Shown: piece after piece, positions 25,383-33,240 of the stretch
Numbering within the stretch: position 1 is the first letter of the stretch
Layout: each line of letters opens with the position of its first letter
Assembly (NCBI GenBank): GCA_009835325.1
Contig: VXWP01000037.1
Coordinates: forward strand, 1 to 46,272
DNA from: Gemmatimonadota bacterium
GTDB lineage: Bacteria; JAAXHH01
Direction of reading: 5' to 3'
DNA: 46,272 nt
The notes under the pieces: model-generated
The model's input: the letters and a program-made list of their open reading frames with translations, nothing else
What the model was told of the DNA's origin: nothing
Databases searched by the model: none
Made by a program: the position numbers and the translations under genes

Positions 25383-25445
25383 GGGCCGCCTGGTTTGCCG
25401 GTGCCGCCGGTGCCGCCGGGCAGACCGGGACGCGGCCAGCGGTGG
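25383..25445. repeat. 9-bp-period degenerate tract between tonB-like and nupG-like genes
   Basis: The tract can be written as consecutive 9-bp units such as GTGCCGCCG, GTGCCGCCG, GGCAGACCG and GGACGCGGC. In one frame it would encode a collagen-like Gly/Pro peptide, but the frame lacks a credible gene structure. It fills most of the gap between the stop of the TonB-like gene and the start of the permease. Confidence 0.6.
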
Positions 25446-25454
25446 ACACCGGGA

Positions 25455-26366
25455 CTACCTGCCGACCTTGTAGCCGTAGCCTACGGCGATCCACGCCTTG
25501 ACCGGCTGCTGCCGCAAGGTGGCGGGATGATACCGGGAAGCGAAGATCTTCTGGAGCAGCAAATCGTCGATCTCGGCGTATCCTGTTGATTCGATCATGG
25601 TGGCGTCCACGACCTCCCCCTCTTCATCGATCAGCAGCTCGAACCGGACGATGCTGTCCTTCACGTGGCGAAGGTTCCGCGGGATTTCCCTCCGGGAGAT
25701 GCTCATGTTGAGCCGGCGCGGTATGGGCGGCGTGTCGTATTTCCACGTGCCGTCGCCGCCGTCGCCGAGGCCGCCCGTACCGCCGCTCCCGGTTCCTCCC
25801 TCGACGCCTCCCACAACGCCCGATCCCGCCATGCCGGTCTCGTCGCCGGGTTCGCTTTCGGTATCCATGGCGACGGCCACGGCTCTTTCCATCTCCTCCT
25901 GGGAAGCGATCTCGTGCTCTTCGGCGATCAGGCTGTCGTCGATCGGTTCGGGTATCCCCACGACCACGGGAACGGGCACACCCTGGCTCATGATATCGTC
26001 ACCGGGATCCTCCGGCGGCTCGAGCCGTCCGGGACGGCCACCACCCTGCTCCGACGTGAGCAGCCTGGCCGGATCGATGAGGTCGATCAGGTGATCGGGA
26101 TAGGGCAGGATCTCGAGCTCCACCATGGGCTCGAAGTCGATCCGGCTGTAGATGTATATGCCACCTGCGGCGAAGAAATGCAGGAAGGCGGCGAACCAGA
26201 CTCCGGCGCCGAGAAACCGGCGCGAGAACCGCTTTAGCGGGTGGGGAACCAGATCCTCGACCTCGTACCGATCCAGGTACCGTCCGATCCGGTTTGCGTA
26301 CTGTGCGGACCACGCGAACCATGCGGTCCGTTCGGACCGTGCTGACCGCTCAAATCGCCTGTTCAT
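25455..26366 (-). CDS. TonB-family energy transducer protein
   Basis: A 303-residue protein with a cytoplasmic N-terminal segment, one transmembrane helix (about 52-73) and a long Pro/acidic/Gly-rich periplasmic linker that includes GGVEGGTGSGGTGGLGDGGDG. The C-terminal TonB domain (about 215-303) contains VKDSIVRFELLIDEEGEVVD, ATMIESTGYAEIDDLLLQKI and SRYHPATLRQQPVKAWI. It would transmit inner-membrane energy to outer-membrane receptors or act in a related envelope role; no ExbB/ExbD is adjacent. The first ~28 residues (RRFERSARSERTAWFAWS) are an unusual tripeptide repeat from a 9-bp-period DNA tract. ATG 26366 is the only start giving a full N-terminal tail; a shorter start near the transmembrane helix cannot be excluded. 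Confidence 0.88.
   Translation of the reverse strand: MNRRFERSARSERTAWFAWSAQYANRIGRYLDRYEVEDLVPHPLKRFSRRFLGAGVWFAAFLHFFAAGGIYIYSRIDFEPMVELEILPYPDHLIDLIDPARLLTSEQGGGRPGRLEPPEDPGDDIMSQGVPVPVVVGIPEPIDDSLIAEEHEIASQEEMERAVAVAMDTESEPGDETGMAGSGVVGGVEGGTGSGGTGGLGDGGDGTWKYDTPPIPRRLNMSISRREIPRNLRHVKDSIVRFELLIDEEGEVVDATMIESTGYAEIDDLLLQKIFASRYHPATLRQQPVKAWIAVGYGYKVGR
26287..26352. repeat. 9-bp-period degenerate tract in the start of the tonB-like gene
   Basis: Read on the plus strand the units are GTTTGCGTA, CTGTGCGGA, CCACGCGAA, CCATGCGGT, CCGTTCGGA and CCGTGCTGA. In the gene's frame this gives S-A-R, S-E-R, T-A-W, F-A-W, S-A-Q, Y-A-N. It includes the perfect inverted repeat CGGTCCG-TT-CGGACCG. Confidence 0.65.
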
Positions 26367-26693
26367 GGGAGGTCATCTCGGGGGGCGGCCACGAAGGCCC
26401 GACGGGAGAAAACTGACTGCTCGGTTTATGCCCATAAGTTCCACCGCGCCAGTCGTACTGTCAAGGTTTTTGCCCGCATCGAAGGGGTGCTGCGACCCCG
26501 CTGGATGCTGCCATAAAACGCTTGACAGGGACCCACCCCGGTTTCATCATGCCTTACGTTTTCAGGTTCGTCCCGCCTTGCCGGGTGAACCGGTATCCGC
26601 TGCGGTTTCCACGAATTCACGACGGTGTTCATCCCACGGTCATCCGGACCGGGCGTCACGGGTGGCCGTGATGCCGTTTACCGGACGGGGATC
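26367..26693. other. Divergent intergenic region between tonB-like gene and cyclophilin
   Basis: This 327-bp region has no supportable gene. It holds a candidate forward promoter (26522-26550) and a short hairpin GGGGT-GCTGCG-ACCCC (about 26486-26501) just before it. Frames extending the cyclophilin upstream to 26625 lack conservation. Confidence 0.5.
26522..26550 (+). promoter_or_regulatory. Candidate sigma-70-type promoter for the cyclophilin gene
   Basis: A perfect -35 TTGACA (26522-26527) is followed by a 17-bp spacer and CATCAT (26545-26550), four of six matches to the -10 consensus. It points toward the cyclophilin start at 26694, leaving a leader of about 135 nt. Confidence 0.4.
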
Positions 26694-27416
26694 ATGCTCA
26701 TGAGCGTTCCGACGACTGGAATGAAACGCATCCTGGCCGGCCTGCTGCTCTGCGGTCTCTTCGGCGGACCGGGCGGACCGGGCGGACCGGGCGGACCGGG
26801 CGGACCGGGCGGACCGGGTGGCCTTGCCATCCTGGGCGTCCCCGGCGAACCAGACGGCCAGGTCCACGCCCAGGAAGAGGGAATCACCCTGGAGATGACC
26901 ACGGAAGCGGGGACCATCGAAATCTTGCTCGATCCGGTCCGGGCGCCGGTTACCGTGGCGAATTTCATGCGGTACGTGGATGCCGGACAGTACAACGGCG
27001 GGGTGTTCCACCGGACGGTGACCATGGACAACCAGCCGAACAACGATGTGAAGATCGAGGTGATACAGGGCGCCGTAAACCCCGATTACCGGGACGACAG
27101 CTATCCGCCCAACAGCGGATTCGATCCGATTCCCCTCGAACGGACCTCCACGACCGGACTGAAGCACGTCGACGGGGCCATCTCCATGGCGCGCATGGGG
27201 CCCGACACGGCAACCTCCGGGTTTTTCTTCTGCATCGGCGACCAGCCCGAACTGGATTTCGGCGGCAAACGCAATCCGGACGGGCAGGGATTCGCCGCCT
27301 TCGGCCGCGTGACCCGGGGCATGGACGTGATCCGGAAGATCCAGATGTCCCCCCGCGAAAACCAGCGTCTCATGCCGCCGGTCGTGATCACCAAAGTAGA
27401 GCGAAAGACCAGGTAG
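26694..27416 (+). CDS. Exported cyclophilin-type peptidyl-prolyl isomerase with GGP-repeat N-terminus
   Basis: A 240-residue protein with a signal-like N-terminus (MKRILAGLLLCGLFGG), six GGP tripeptides and a cyclophilin domain. Domain landmarks are TEAGTIEILLDPVRAPVTVA, NFMRYVDAGQYNGGVFHR (the Arg of FHR is the catalytic position), VIQGAVNPDYRDDS, ISMARMGPDTATSGFFFCIG and FGRVTRGMDVI. It would catalyse cis-trans proline isomerisation outside the cytoplasm. The start at ATG 26694 has GGGG upstream; ATG 26700 and 26721 are alternatives, and the last still leaves an intact signal sequence. The GGP block begins directly after the hydrophobic core, where a signal-peptidase site would be expected. 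The M14 peptidase gene follows after 55 bp. Confidence 0.88.
   Translation: MLMSVPTTGMKRILAGLLLCGLFGGPGGPGGPGGPGGPGGPGGLAILGVPGEPDGQVHAQEEGITLEMTTEAGTIEILLDPVRAPVTVANFMRYVDAGQYNGGVFHRTVTMDNQPNNDVKIEVIQGAVNPDYRDDSYPPNSGFDPIPLERTSTTGLKHVDGAISMARMGPDTATSGFFFCIGDQPELDFGGKRNPDGQGFAAFGRVTRGMDVIRKIQMSPRENQRLMPPVVITKVERKTR
26763..26816. repeat. Six perfect copies of GGCGGACCG in the cyclophilin gene
   Basis: Six consecutive, identical 9-bp units encode GGP repeats immediately after the signal-peptide core. This is the youngest-looking of the 9-bp-period tracts in the window, because all units are identical; copy number is likely to vary between strains. Confidence 0.95.
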
Positions 27417-27471
27417 GCAGCAACGACAGGATAACCACGGACGGGACAACCTCGGACAGGAGGAGCGCTTC

Positions 27472-30027
27472 ATGGCCGATCGCGTTGAGCGGCCGGAATC
27501 CTTTTTCGGCTTCCGGCTCGGCGACGACCGCAAGATGGCCCGCTGGGACCGCATCGCGGAGTATTTCTACCTGCTGAACCAGCAGAGCGAGGACATCCGC
27601 GTGGTCAACCTGGGTCCTACCACGGAGGGCAACCCCTTCCTGATGGCCATCATCACCTCCGCGGAGAACCAGGCCAGGCTGGAGGAGCTTCGGGAGGTCA
27701 ACGGGCGGATCGCCGATCCGAGGGGCCTTTCCAATATCGAAATCGACGGCCTGGTGCAGGAAGGCAAGGTCATCGTCTGCCAGTCCATGAGCCTCCACGC
27801 CAATGAAATCGCCGCGACGCAGATGGCGCCTCAGCTTGCGTACAACCTGGTGACGGGCGAAGACGAGGCCACGAAGCACATCCTGGAAAACGTGATCTTC
27901 CTGATGGTGCCCTGCTTCAATCCAGACGGGCAACTCATGGTGACCGACTGGTACAACGAGCACCTGGGCACGGACTACGAGGGATGCGACCTGCCCTGGC
28001 TGTATCACCGGTACTGCGGCCACGACAACAACCGGGACGCCTTCATGCTGAACCTGGTGGAATCGAAGTACATGGCCCGGATCATGTTCCAGGACTGGCA
28101 TCCCCACGTATTCCAGGACCACCACGAAATGGGCGGCTATCAGCCCCGCCTGTTCGTCTGCCCCTATTGCGAACCCATTCATCCCCACGCCGACCCGCTC
28201 GTATGGCGCGAGATCAACTGGTACGGGGCCCACATGGTCTACAAGCTGGAGGAAGCGGGCCACCAGGGCGTCATCAGCGGCGCCATGTTCCCGGCCTGGT
28301 ACCATATGGGGTTTCACTGGCTCGGCAACTACCACAACATCGCGAGCCTGCTTTCCGAAACGGCCCAGGCGAAACTGGCCAGTCCCCTCTACGTGCATCC
28401 CCATCAGCTCAGGGGCGAGGACGGAAACACCCTGCACACGCTGCCCCATTACAAGCCGCAGACCAATTTCCCGAATCCATGGCCGGGGGGCTGGTGGCGG
28501 TTGCGCGACATGGTGGACCAGCAGCTCGTCGCCGCCACCGGAATCATGGATATCGCGGCACGGTGCCGGGAAACGGTGCTGCGGAACGCCGTGCAGAAGG
28601 CCCTGCATCAGACCCAGAGGGGCCGGGAAGACGATTCCGCGGGTTTCTTCATCCGCCCTGACCAGCACGATCCGGCGGTCGTGACCCTCCTCGTGAACGC
28701 CCTGCTTCGCCAGGGCATCGACGTGCAGCGAACCCGGACCCGGGCGACGGTGGGAAGCCGGGTCTATCCCGCCGGTACCTGGTTCATTCCCAATGCCCAG
28801 CCCAAGCGCGGCGTGGTCAAGACGCTGCTGGAGCGGACCTTCTGGCCGGACGACGCCTGGGCGCGCAAGGCCGACGGCTCCCCCACCAGGATCTTCGACA
28901 CGACGACGGACACGCTGGCGGAGATGATGGGCGTCCGCGCAGAACCCGCGGATGTGCCCCACGCAGCCCTGGACGTGGAAGCCCTGAACCTGGATGCCGT
29001 GACCGAACCGGCGCCGGCGAACGGTGCGGTGACCGGCGACGGCGCGCACGGCATGGCCATCGACCCCCGTTTTAACGCCGCCTTCGCCGCAGTCAACGCG
29101 GCGCTCGTTGCGGGCGCGGATGTCTGCCGTGCCACCGGCCCCGTGTCCGTGGGCGGCCAAGGCATGTCGCCCATGCCGCCCGGCGCCTTTATCGTCAGCG
29201 GGATCGACCAGGCGAGGTCCGAGGAGATCGTCCGGGATGCCGGCGCCGCGGGCTACCGCCTCGAAGATCCGGTGGAAGGCGAACCCGTCGGGCCGCCGCG
29301 CATCGCCATGTACCAGCGGTACTGGGGCGGCAACATGCCCGAAGGCTGGACCCGCATGACGCTGGAGCAGTCGGGTTTTTCCTACCGCTCCGTACGGGAC
29401 GCCGATATCCGGGACGGCCTCAGCAACCTCTGCGACGCGTTCATCCTGCCCGACGACACGATGGACATGATGGCCGGCACGGAACAGGAGATCGAAAGAC
29501 GCCTGAAGACCGTGCCCCAGCCCGAAAAGTACCGCAGCGCCCTGGGCGAATCGGAAATCGAGGCCATCGGCGCCTTCGTGGAGAAAGGCGGCACGCTCGT
29601 GGCCGTCGGCCGCGCGTGCCAGTTTCCCATCGAGAAGTTCGGCCTCCACATCACCGACGTAACGGCCGGACTGCCGGAAAGCGCGTTCTTCTGCCCCGGT
29701 TCCACACTGCGGATCCGGGTCGACAACACCCACCGGCTGGGATACGGCATGCCGGAGCGGGCCCTGGCCATGCACCGCGGCAGTCCCGTGTATTCAATCA
29801 ACCCATCGCACTTCAACGACCGGTACGAGGTGGTTGCCGCCTATCCCGAGAAAGACGTGCTCGAGAGCGGGTGGCTGATCGGCGAGGAACACATCGCCGG
29901 CAAGCCCGCCATGATCAGCGTGCGCCACGGAGAAGGCCGCATCGTACTCTACGGGTTCCAGGTCAATTTCCGCAACCAGACCCACGGCACCTTCAAGCTG
30001 CTCTTCAACGCGTTGTACGGGAGCTGA
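27472..30027 (+). CDS. M14-family zinc carboxypeptidase-like protein, long form
   Basis: An 851-residue protein with an N-terminal M14 metallopeptidase domain. The first zinc ligands H109-x2-E112 are in SMSLHANEIAATQM, PCFNPDGQ follows at 147-154, the substrate-binding region is GHDNNRDAFM at 183-192, and the distal His lies in FQDHHEMGGY at 214-223. The C-terminal ~400 residues resemble the glutamine-amidotransferase-like/beta domain seen in long bacterial M14 proteins (KGGTLVAVGRACQFPIEKFG, HGEGRIVLYGFQVNFRNQT). No signal peptide is seen, so a cytoplasmic or unrecognised-export location is possible. ATG 27472 has GGAGGAG upstream. It leads a same-strand cluster of catabolic-looking genes (amidohydrolase 33 bp downstream). 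Substrate unknown; peptide or amide cleavage is expected. Confidence 0.88.
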   Translation: MADRVERPESFFGFRLGDDRKMARWDRIAEYFYLLNQQSEDIRVVNLGPTTEGNPFLMAIITSAENQARLEELREVNGRIADPRGLSNIEIDGLVQEGKVIVCQSMSLHANEIAATQMAPQLAYNLVTGEDEATKHILENVIFLMVPCFNPDGQLMVTDWYNEHLGTDYEGCDLPWLYHRYCGHDNNRDAFMLNLVESKYMARIMFQDWHPHVFQDHHEMGGYQPRLFVCPYCEPIHPHADPLVWREINWYGAHMVYKLEEAGHQGVISGAMFPAWYHMGFHWLGNYHNIASLLSETAQAKLASPLYVHPHQLRGEDGNTLHTLPHYKPQTNFPNPWPGGWWRLRDMVDQQLVAATGIMDIAARCRETVLRNAVQKALHQTQRGREDDSAGFFIRPDQHDPAVVTLLVNALLRQGIDVQRTRTRATVGSRVYPAGTWFIPNAQPKRGVVKTLLERTFWPDDAWARKADGSPTRIFDTTTDTLAEMMGVRAEPADVPHAALDVEALNLDAVTEPAPANGAVTGDGAHGMAIDPRFNAAFAAVNAALVAGADVCRATGPVSVGGQGMSPMPPGAFIVSGIDQARSEEIVRDAGAAGYRLEDPVEGEPVGPPRIAMYQRYWGGNMPEGWTRMTLEQSGFSYRSVRDADIRDGLSNLCDAFILPDDTMDMMAGTEQEIERRLKTVPQPEKYRSALGESEIEAIGAFVEKGGTLVAVGRACQFPIEKFGLHITDVTAGLPESAFFCPGSTLRIRVDNTHRLGYGMPERALAMHRGSPVYSINPSHFNDRYEVVAAYPEKDVLESGWLIGEEHIAGKPAMISVRHGEGRIVLYGFQVNFRNQTHGTFKLLFNALYGS

Positions 30028-30060
30028 CGCGCAAGCGAGCGGAGAGGACAGGCCCACCCC

Positions 30061-31044
30061 ATGCCCATCGTCGATTTTCACAACCACGTCTATCCGCCCC
30101 GGTACGTCGAGGAGATCCGGAAGGGTCCCAGCGCGTACACCGTGACCGATGACGAAGACGGCAACCCGGTCCTGCACTCTCCCGGCGACTACAACATCCT
30201 GGTGCCCGGCCACCGGCTCATGGACGTGCGCCTGGAGGTCATGGACGCGGCCGGCGTAGACACGCACGTCATCACCTTCACGGCGCCCGGTACGCTCATC
30301 GAGACGCCGGACCGGTCCGCCGAACTCAGCAGCAGGGTCAATGATCTTTTCGCCGAGATTCAGCAGGCCCATCCGGACCGTCTGCCGGCCCTGGCCACGC
30401 TTCCGCTGAACAAGCCGGAGGCCTGCGCCGCCGAACTGGAACGGGCCGTCGGTTCGCTGGGCCTCAAAGGGGCGTGCGTGTACAGCAACGCCAACGGCGT
30501 GGCGCTCAGCGATCCGTGCTTCTGGCCCATGTACGAGATCGCGGACGATCGTGAAATGGCCGTCATGATCCACCCCACCTTCCCGCTGGGCGTGGAGGCC
30601 ATGAAGGACTACATGCTCATGCCCGCCGTGGGATTCCTCATGGATACGACCCTGGCTACGGCCAGCTTGCTCTTCAGCGGCGTAGTGGAACGCTTTCCGA
30701 ACATACGCTGGGTGCTGGGCCACCTGGGCGGCGCCGTGCCCTACCTCGCCGAGCGCTTCGACCGGTGCTACGAGGCCTTTCCGCAGTGCCGCGCCAACCT
30801 GGAGCACCATCCCACCGTCTACCTGAAGAACCAGTTCTACTACGACACGGTCAATTTCGACGTAGACGCGCTGCATTTCGCCCTGGGCTTCGCCGGCACC
30901 GGGCGGATCCTGGCCGGGAGCGACTATCCCCACCAGATCGGCAGCATGCCGAAGATGATCGAGAGCATCAACGCGATGGACCTGACCGAAGAAGACCGCA
31001 CCGCTATCCTGGGAGGGAACGCCGTCCGCCTGCTGGGGTTGTGA
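30061..31044 (+). CDS. Amidohydrolase-2 (ACMSD-like) family metal-dependent hydrolase/decarboxylase
   Basis: A 327-residue TIM-barrel enzyme of the amidohydrolase-related family. Metal ligands are visible: H7-x-H9 (VDFHNHV), H171 (VMIHPTFP) and D288 (LAGSDYPHQ); H221 in VLGHLGG is the family's conserved barrel histidine. Residues and length fit the aminocarboxymuconate-semialdehyde decarboxylase / gamma-resorcylate decarboxylase branch rather than ureases. It is the second gene of the 27.5-33.8 kb cluster, followed by an SDR after 61 bp, consistent with sequential steps in degrading an organic acid or aromatic. The substrate is not determinable here. Confidence 0.9.
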   Translation: MPIVDFHNHVYPPRYVEEIRKGPSAYTVTDDEDGNPVLHSPGDYNILVPGHRLMDVRLEVMDAAGVDTHVITFTAPGTLIETPDRSAELSSRVNDLFAEIQQAHPDRLPALATLPLNKPEACAAELERAVGSLGLKGACVYSNANGVALSDPCFWPMYEIADDREMAVMIHPTFPLGVEAMKDYMLMPAVGFLMDTTLATASLLFSGVVERFPNIRWVLGHLGGAVPYLAERFDRCYEAFPQCRANLEHHPTVYLKNQFYYDTVNFDVDALHFALGFAGTGRILAGSDYPHQIGSMPKMIESINAMDLTEEDRTAILGGNAVRLLGL

Positions 31045-31105
31045 TCGATCCGCCGCCGGACGAACCGCGCGCGGCAGCGACTCTATCAGTTCGGAAACGG
31101 AAATC

Positions 31106-31894
31106 ATGGACCTGAAAATCCGCGGTAAAAGAGCGATCGTCACCGGCGCCAGCCGGGGCATAGGACGTTGCTGCGCGCTGGCTCTGGCCCGGGAGGGCGC
31201 CCGCGTGTGCGTCACGGCCCGAAACCGGGACCTGCTGGATGAGGTGGTCCGGGAAATCGAATCGGCGGGCGGTGAAGGGCACGCGGTCACCGCGGACCTG
31301 ACCTCGCTGGACGGCTGCCGCAGGGTGGTCCTTGAAGCCGCCGACGCCTTCGGCGGTATCGACATCCTCGTCAATTGCGCCGGGGCGGCCCGGGGAGGCG
31401 ACATCCTGGAGCTTCCCACGGAACAGATCGACGAGGGGTTGGCGCTCAAGGCTCACGGATACCTGCGGATGTCACAACTGGTGATCCCGCATATGCAGGA
31501 GAACTGTTGGGGCCGCATCGTCCATATCGCCGGCAACGCGGGAACGAGCCCCGGCCGCGGCAACATACCTCTGAGCGTGGCCAACATCGCCGTCCTCAAC
31601 AGTACGCGGGCCCTGTCGGACGCGGTATCGGGAGACGGCATCCTGGTCAATGCCATATGTCCCGGAATGACGAACACCAAGCGGGCCCGGGACCTGCAGC
31701 AGGTGGAGGCCGACCGGCAGGGGCGCGACGTCGAAGACCTGCTTCGCGAAGCCGGCGAGCGGCTTCCCGCCGGCCGCATCGCGGAACCGGAGGAGATCGC
31801 TGCCGTGGCGACTTTCCTCGCGTCCGAACCCTGTTCGTATGTCTTCGGAACCGCCGTCTACATGGATGGAGGGGAGCGCCGGGGCACGCCTTGA
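31106..31894 (+). CDS. SDR-family protein lacking the catalytic Ser, Tyr and Lys
   Basis: A 262-residue Rossmann protein of the classical SDR type. The cofactor motif TGASRGIG (13-20), NCAG (90-93) and a normal C-terminal ICPGMTNT ... AVYMDGGERRG are intact. The catalytic residues are not: where SDRs read I-S-S then Y-x3-K 13 residues on, this protein reads IAGNAG (G143) and PLSVAN, giving L156 instead of Tyr and N160 instead of Lys. It may be a non-redox binding protein, or use another mechanism. ATG 31106 has a purine-rich ribosome binding site. It sits between the amidohydrolase and a cupin in the cluster and is probably co-transcribed with them. Confidence 0.88.
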   Translation: MDLKIRGKRAIVTGASRGIGRCCALALAREGARVCVTARNRDLLDEVVREIESAGGEGHAVTADLTSLDGCRRVVLEAADAFGGIDILVNCAGAARGGDILELPTEQIDEGLALKAHGYLRMSQLVIPHMQENCWGRIVHIAGNAGTSPGRGNIPLSVANIAVLNSTRALSDAVSGDGILVNAICPGMTNTKRARDLQQVEADRQGRDVEDLLREAGERLPAGRIAEPEEIAAVATFLASEPCSYVFGTAVYMDGGERRGTP

Positions 31895-31950
31895 TACCGG
31901 CACACGACCTGTCGTCAATAGCTGTCGTTTCCAATAAAAGGAGAACCATC

Positions 31951-32337
31951 ATGGCTGAGAACACTTCCAAGTCTTTCGCGGCGCATGCGGACGGCGCGGA
32001 CTGGGTCAAGGGGCTGCGTCCCTATTTCGTGTACCGCGACCTGGGCATGAAGTCCGCCACCGAAGGGCGTGTGATGGCCCACGTCATCCGGGCCGCCCAG
32101 TCCTGCGACGGCCCCATGGGCTATCATTCCCACGAACTCGAGTTCCAGATGAACTACCTGCTCAAGGGCTGGGCGCGCATCGACCTGGCGGACGTGGGCG
32201 AGATCGAGGTGACCGCGGGCGACGCGTGGTACCAGGCGCCCGGCGTCGCCCATGAGTTGATGGAGTACTCTGACGATTTCGAAGTCATCGAGATCACCAT
32301 ACCGGGTGACTTCCCGACCATCGACGAAACGCGTTAG
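31951..32337 (+). CDS. Small cupin-domain protein
   Basis: A 128-residue single-cupin protein. The cupin core shows as GPMGYHSHELEFQMNYLLKG (two His and a Glu, the usual metal-binding set) and AGDAWYQAPGVAHELM with a later His. The N-terminal half (YFVYRDLGMKSATEGRVMAH) resembles cupins that accompany catabolic operons. Start ATG 31951 is clear from AAAGGAG upstream; codons back to 31915 are not needed. It is followed after 8 bp by the hydroxyisobutyrate-dehydrogenase-type gene. It could be an isomerase, dioxygenase or sensor of the pathway substrate. Confidence 0.85.
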   Translation: MAENTSKSFAAHADGADWVKGLRPYFVYRDLGMKSATEGRVMAHVIRAAQSCDGPMGYHSHELEFQMNYLLKGWARIDLADVGEIEVTAGDAWYQAPGVAHELMEYSDDFEVIEITIPGDFPTIDETR

Positions 32338-32345
32338 GACCGGCC

Positions 32346-33233
32346 ATGAACGTGGGATTCATCGGGCTGGGCAACATGGGCAACCCCATGGCCGCCAGCC
32401 TCCTGCGGGCCGGACACGCCCTGCGCGTCCACGACCTTGAACAGGACAAGGCCGCTAACCTGCTGGAGGCCGGGGCTGCCTGGGCTTCTTCCCCCCGCGA
32501 GGCGGCCTCGGGCGCCGACGCGGTCCTTACCTCGCTCCCCGGTCCCGCCGCGGTAGAGCCGGTCGTCCTGGGCGAGGAAGGCGTGTTCGAAGGGCTCGCG
32601 CGCGGAACCATCTATATCGACACCAGCACCGGCGAACCTGAACTCATCCGGCGCATCGCCCGGGAAGGCGCGGCACGGGGGATCGACGTGCTCGACGCGC
32701 CTATCAGCGGCGGTGTATTCGGCGCCAGGGACGCTACCCTGACCGTGTTTGTCGGTGGCCCGCAGGCGGTGTTCGACCGGTACGAACCCCTTCTGCGCGG
32801 CGTGGGCGAAACGGTCGTCCGCATGGGGGATACCGGCAGCGGCGTCGCGACCAAGCTGGTGAACAATCTCATGATGTTCATCAATTTCATCGGCGCCTGC
32901 GAAGGGATGGCCATCGGCGCGCGGGCGGGCATCGATCCGCGTAAGTTAATCGAAGCCATCCGGCCGAGCATGGGCCAGAGCCGGATGATGGAACGGTGCC
33001 TTACGCGCTTCCTGGACGACCAGTTACTGTATTCTGCCGTCGACCTGGGGGTAAAGGATATGCACCTGGGCGTAGAGCTCGGCAGGTCGCAAGACGTCCC
33101 GTTGGAAATTGCCCCGATGGTCGAGGACCTCCTGAGGCGTTACCAGGACCGGGGGAACGCACAGGCCGACCTCCTGGAGTACGTAGGAGACTACCTGAAG
33201 CGGGCGGGCGTCGACCCGTCCGGAAAACCGTGA
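32346..33233 (+). CDS. 3-hydroxyisobutyrate dehydrogenase-family NAD(P)-dependent oxidoreductase
   Basis: A 295-residue beta-hydroxyacid dehydrogenase. It has the N-terminal nucleotide motif GFIGLGNMGNPMA (4-16), the substrate motif DAPISGG at 117-123 and the catalytic Lys at K170 in GVATKLVNNLMM. The family oxidises 3-hydroxyisobutyrate, tartronate semialdehyde, L-threonate and related acids, and some members are imine reductases. It overlaps functionally with the neighbouring amidohydrolase and cupin as a likely acid-catabolic step. ATG 32346 is 8 bp after the cupin stop. The secreted unknown gene follows 7 bp downstream. Confidence 0.92.
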   Translation: MNVGFIGLGNMGNPMAASLLRAGHALRVHDLEQDKAANLLEAGAAWASSPREAASGADAVLTSLPGPAAVEPVVLGEEGVFEGLARGTIYIDTSTGEPELIRRIAREGAARGIDVLDAPISGGVFGARDATLTVFVGGPQAVFDRYEPLLRGVGETVVRMGDTGSGVATKLVNNLMMFINFIGACEGMAIGARAGIDPRKLIEAIRPSMGQSRMMERCLTRFLDDQLLYSAVDLGVKDMHLGVELGRSQDVPLEIAPMVEDLLRRYQDRGNAQADLLEYVGDYLKRAGVDPSGKP

Positions 33234-33240
33234 GGAAAAC

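Noticed and set aside
26763-26816. CRISPR or phage-related repeat
   Set aside because: The nine-bp units are contiguous, in-frame and inside a coding sequence.
27388-29775. Long minus-strand open frame of 795 codons
   Set aside because: It is antisense to the M14 peptidase, which shows catalytic motifs; no recognisable protein.
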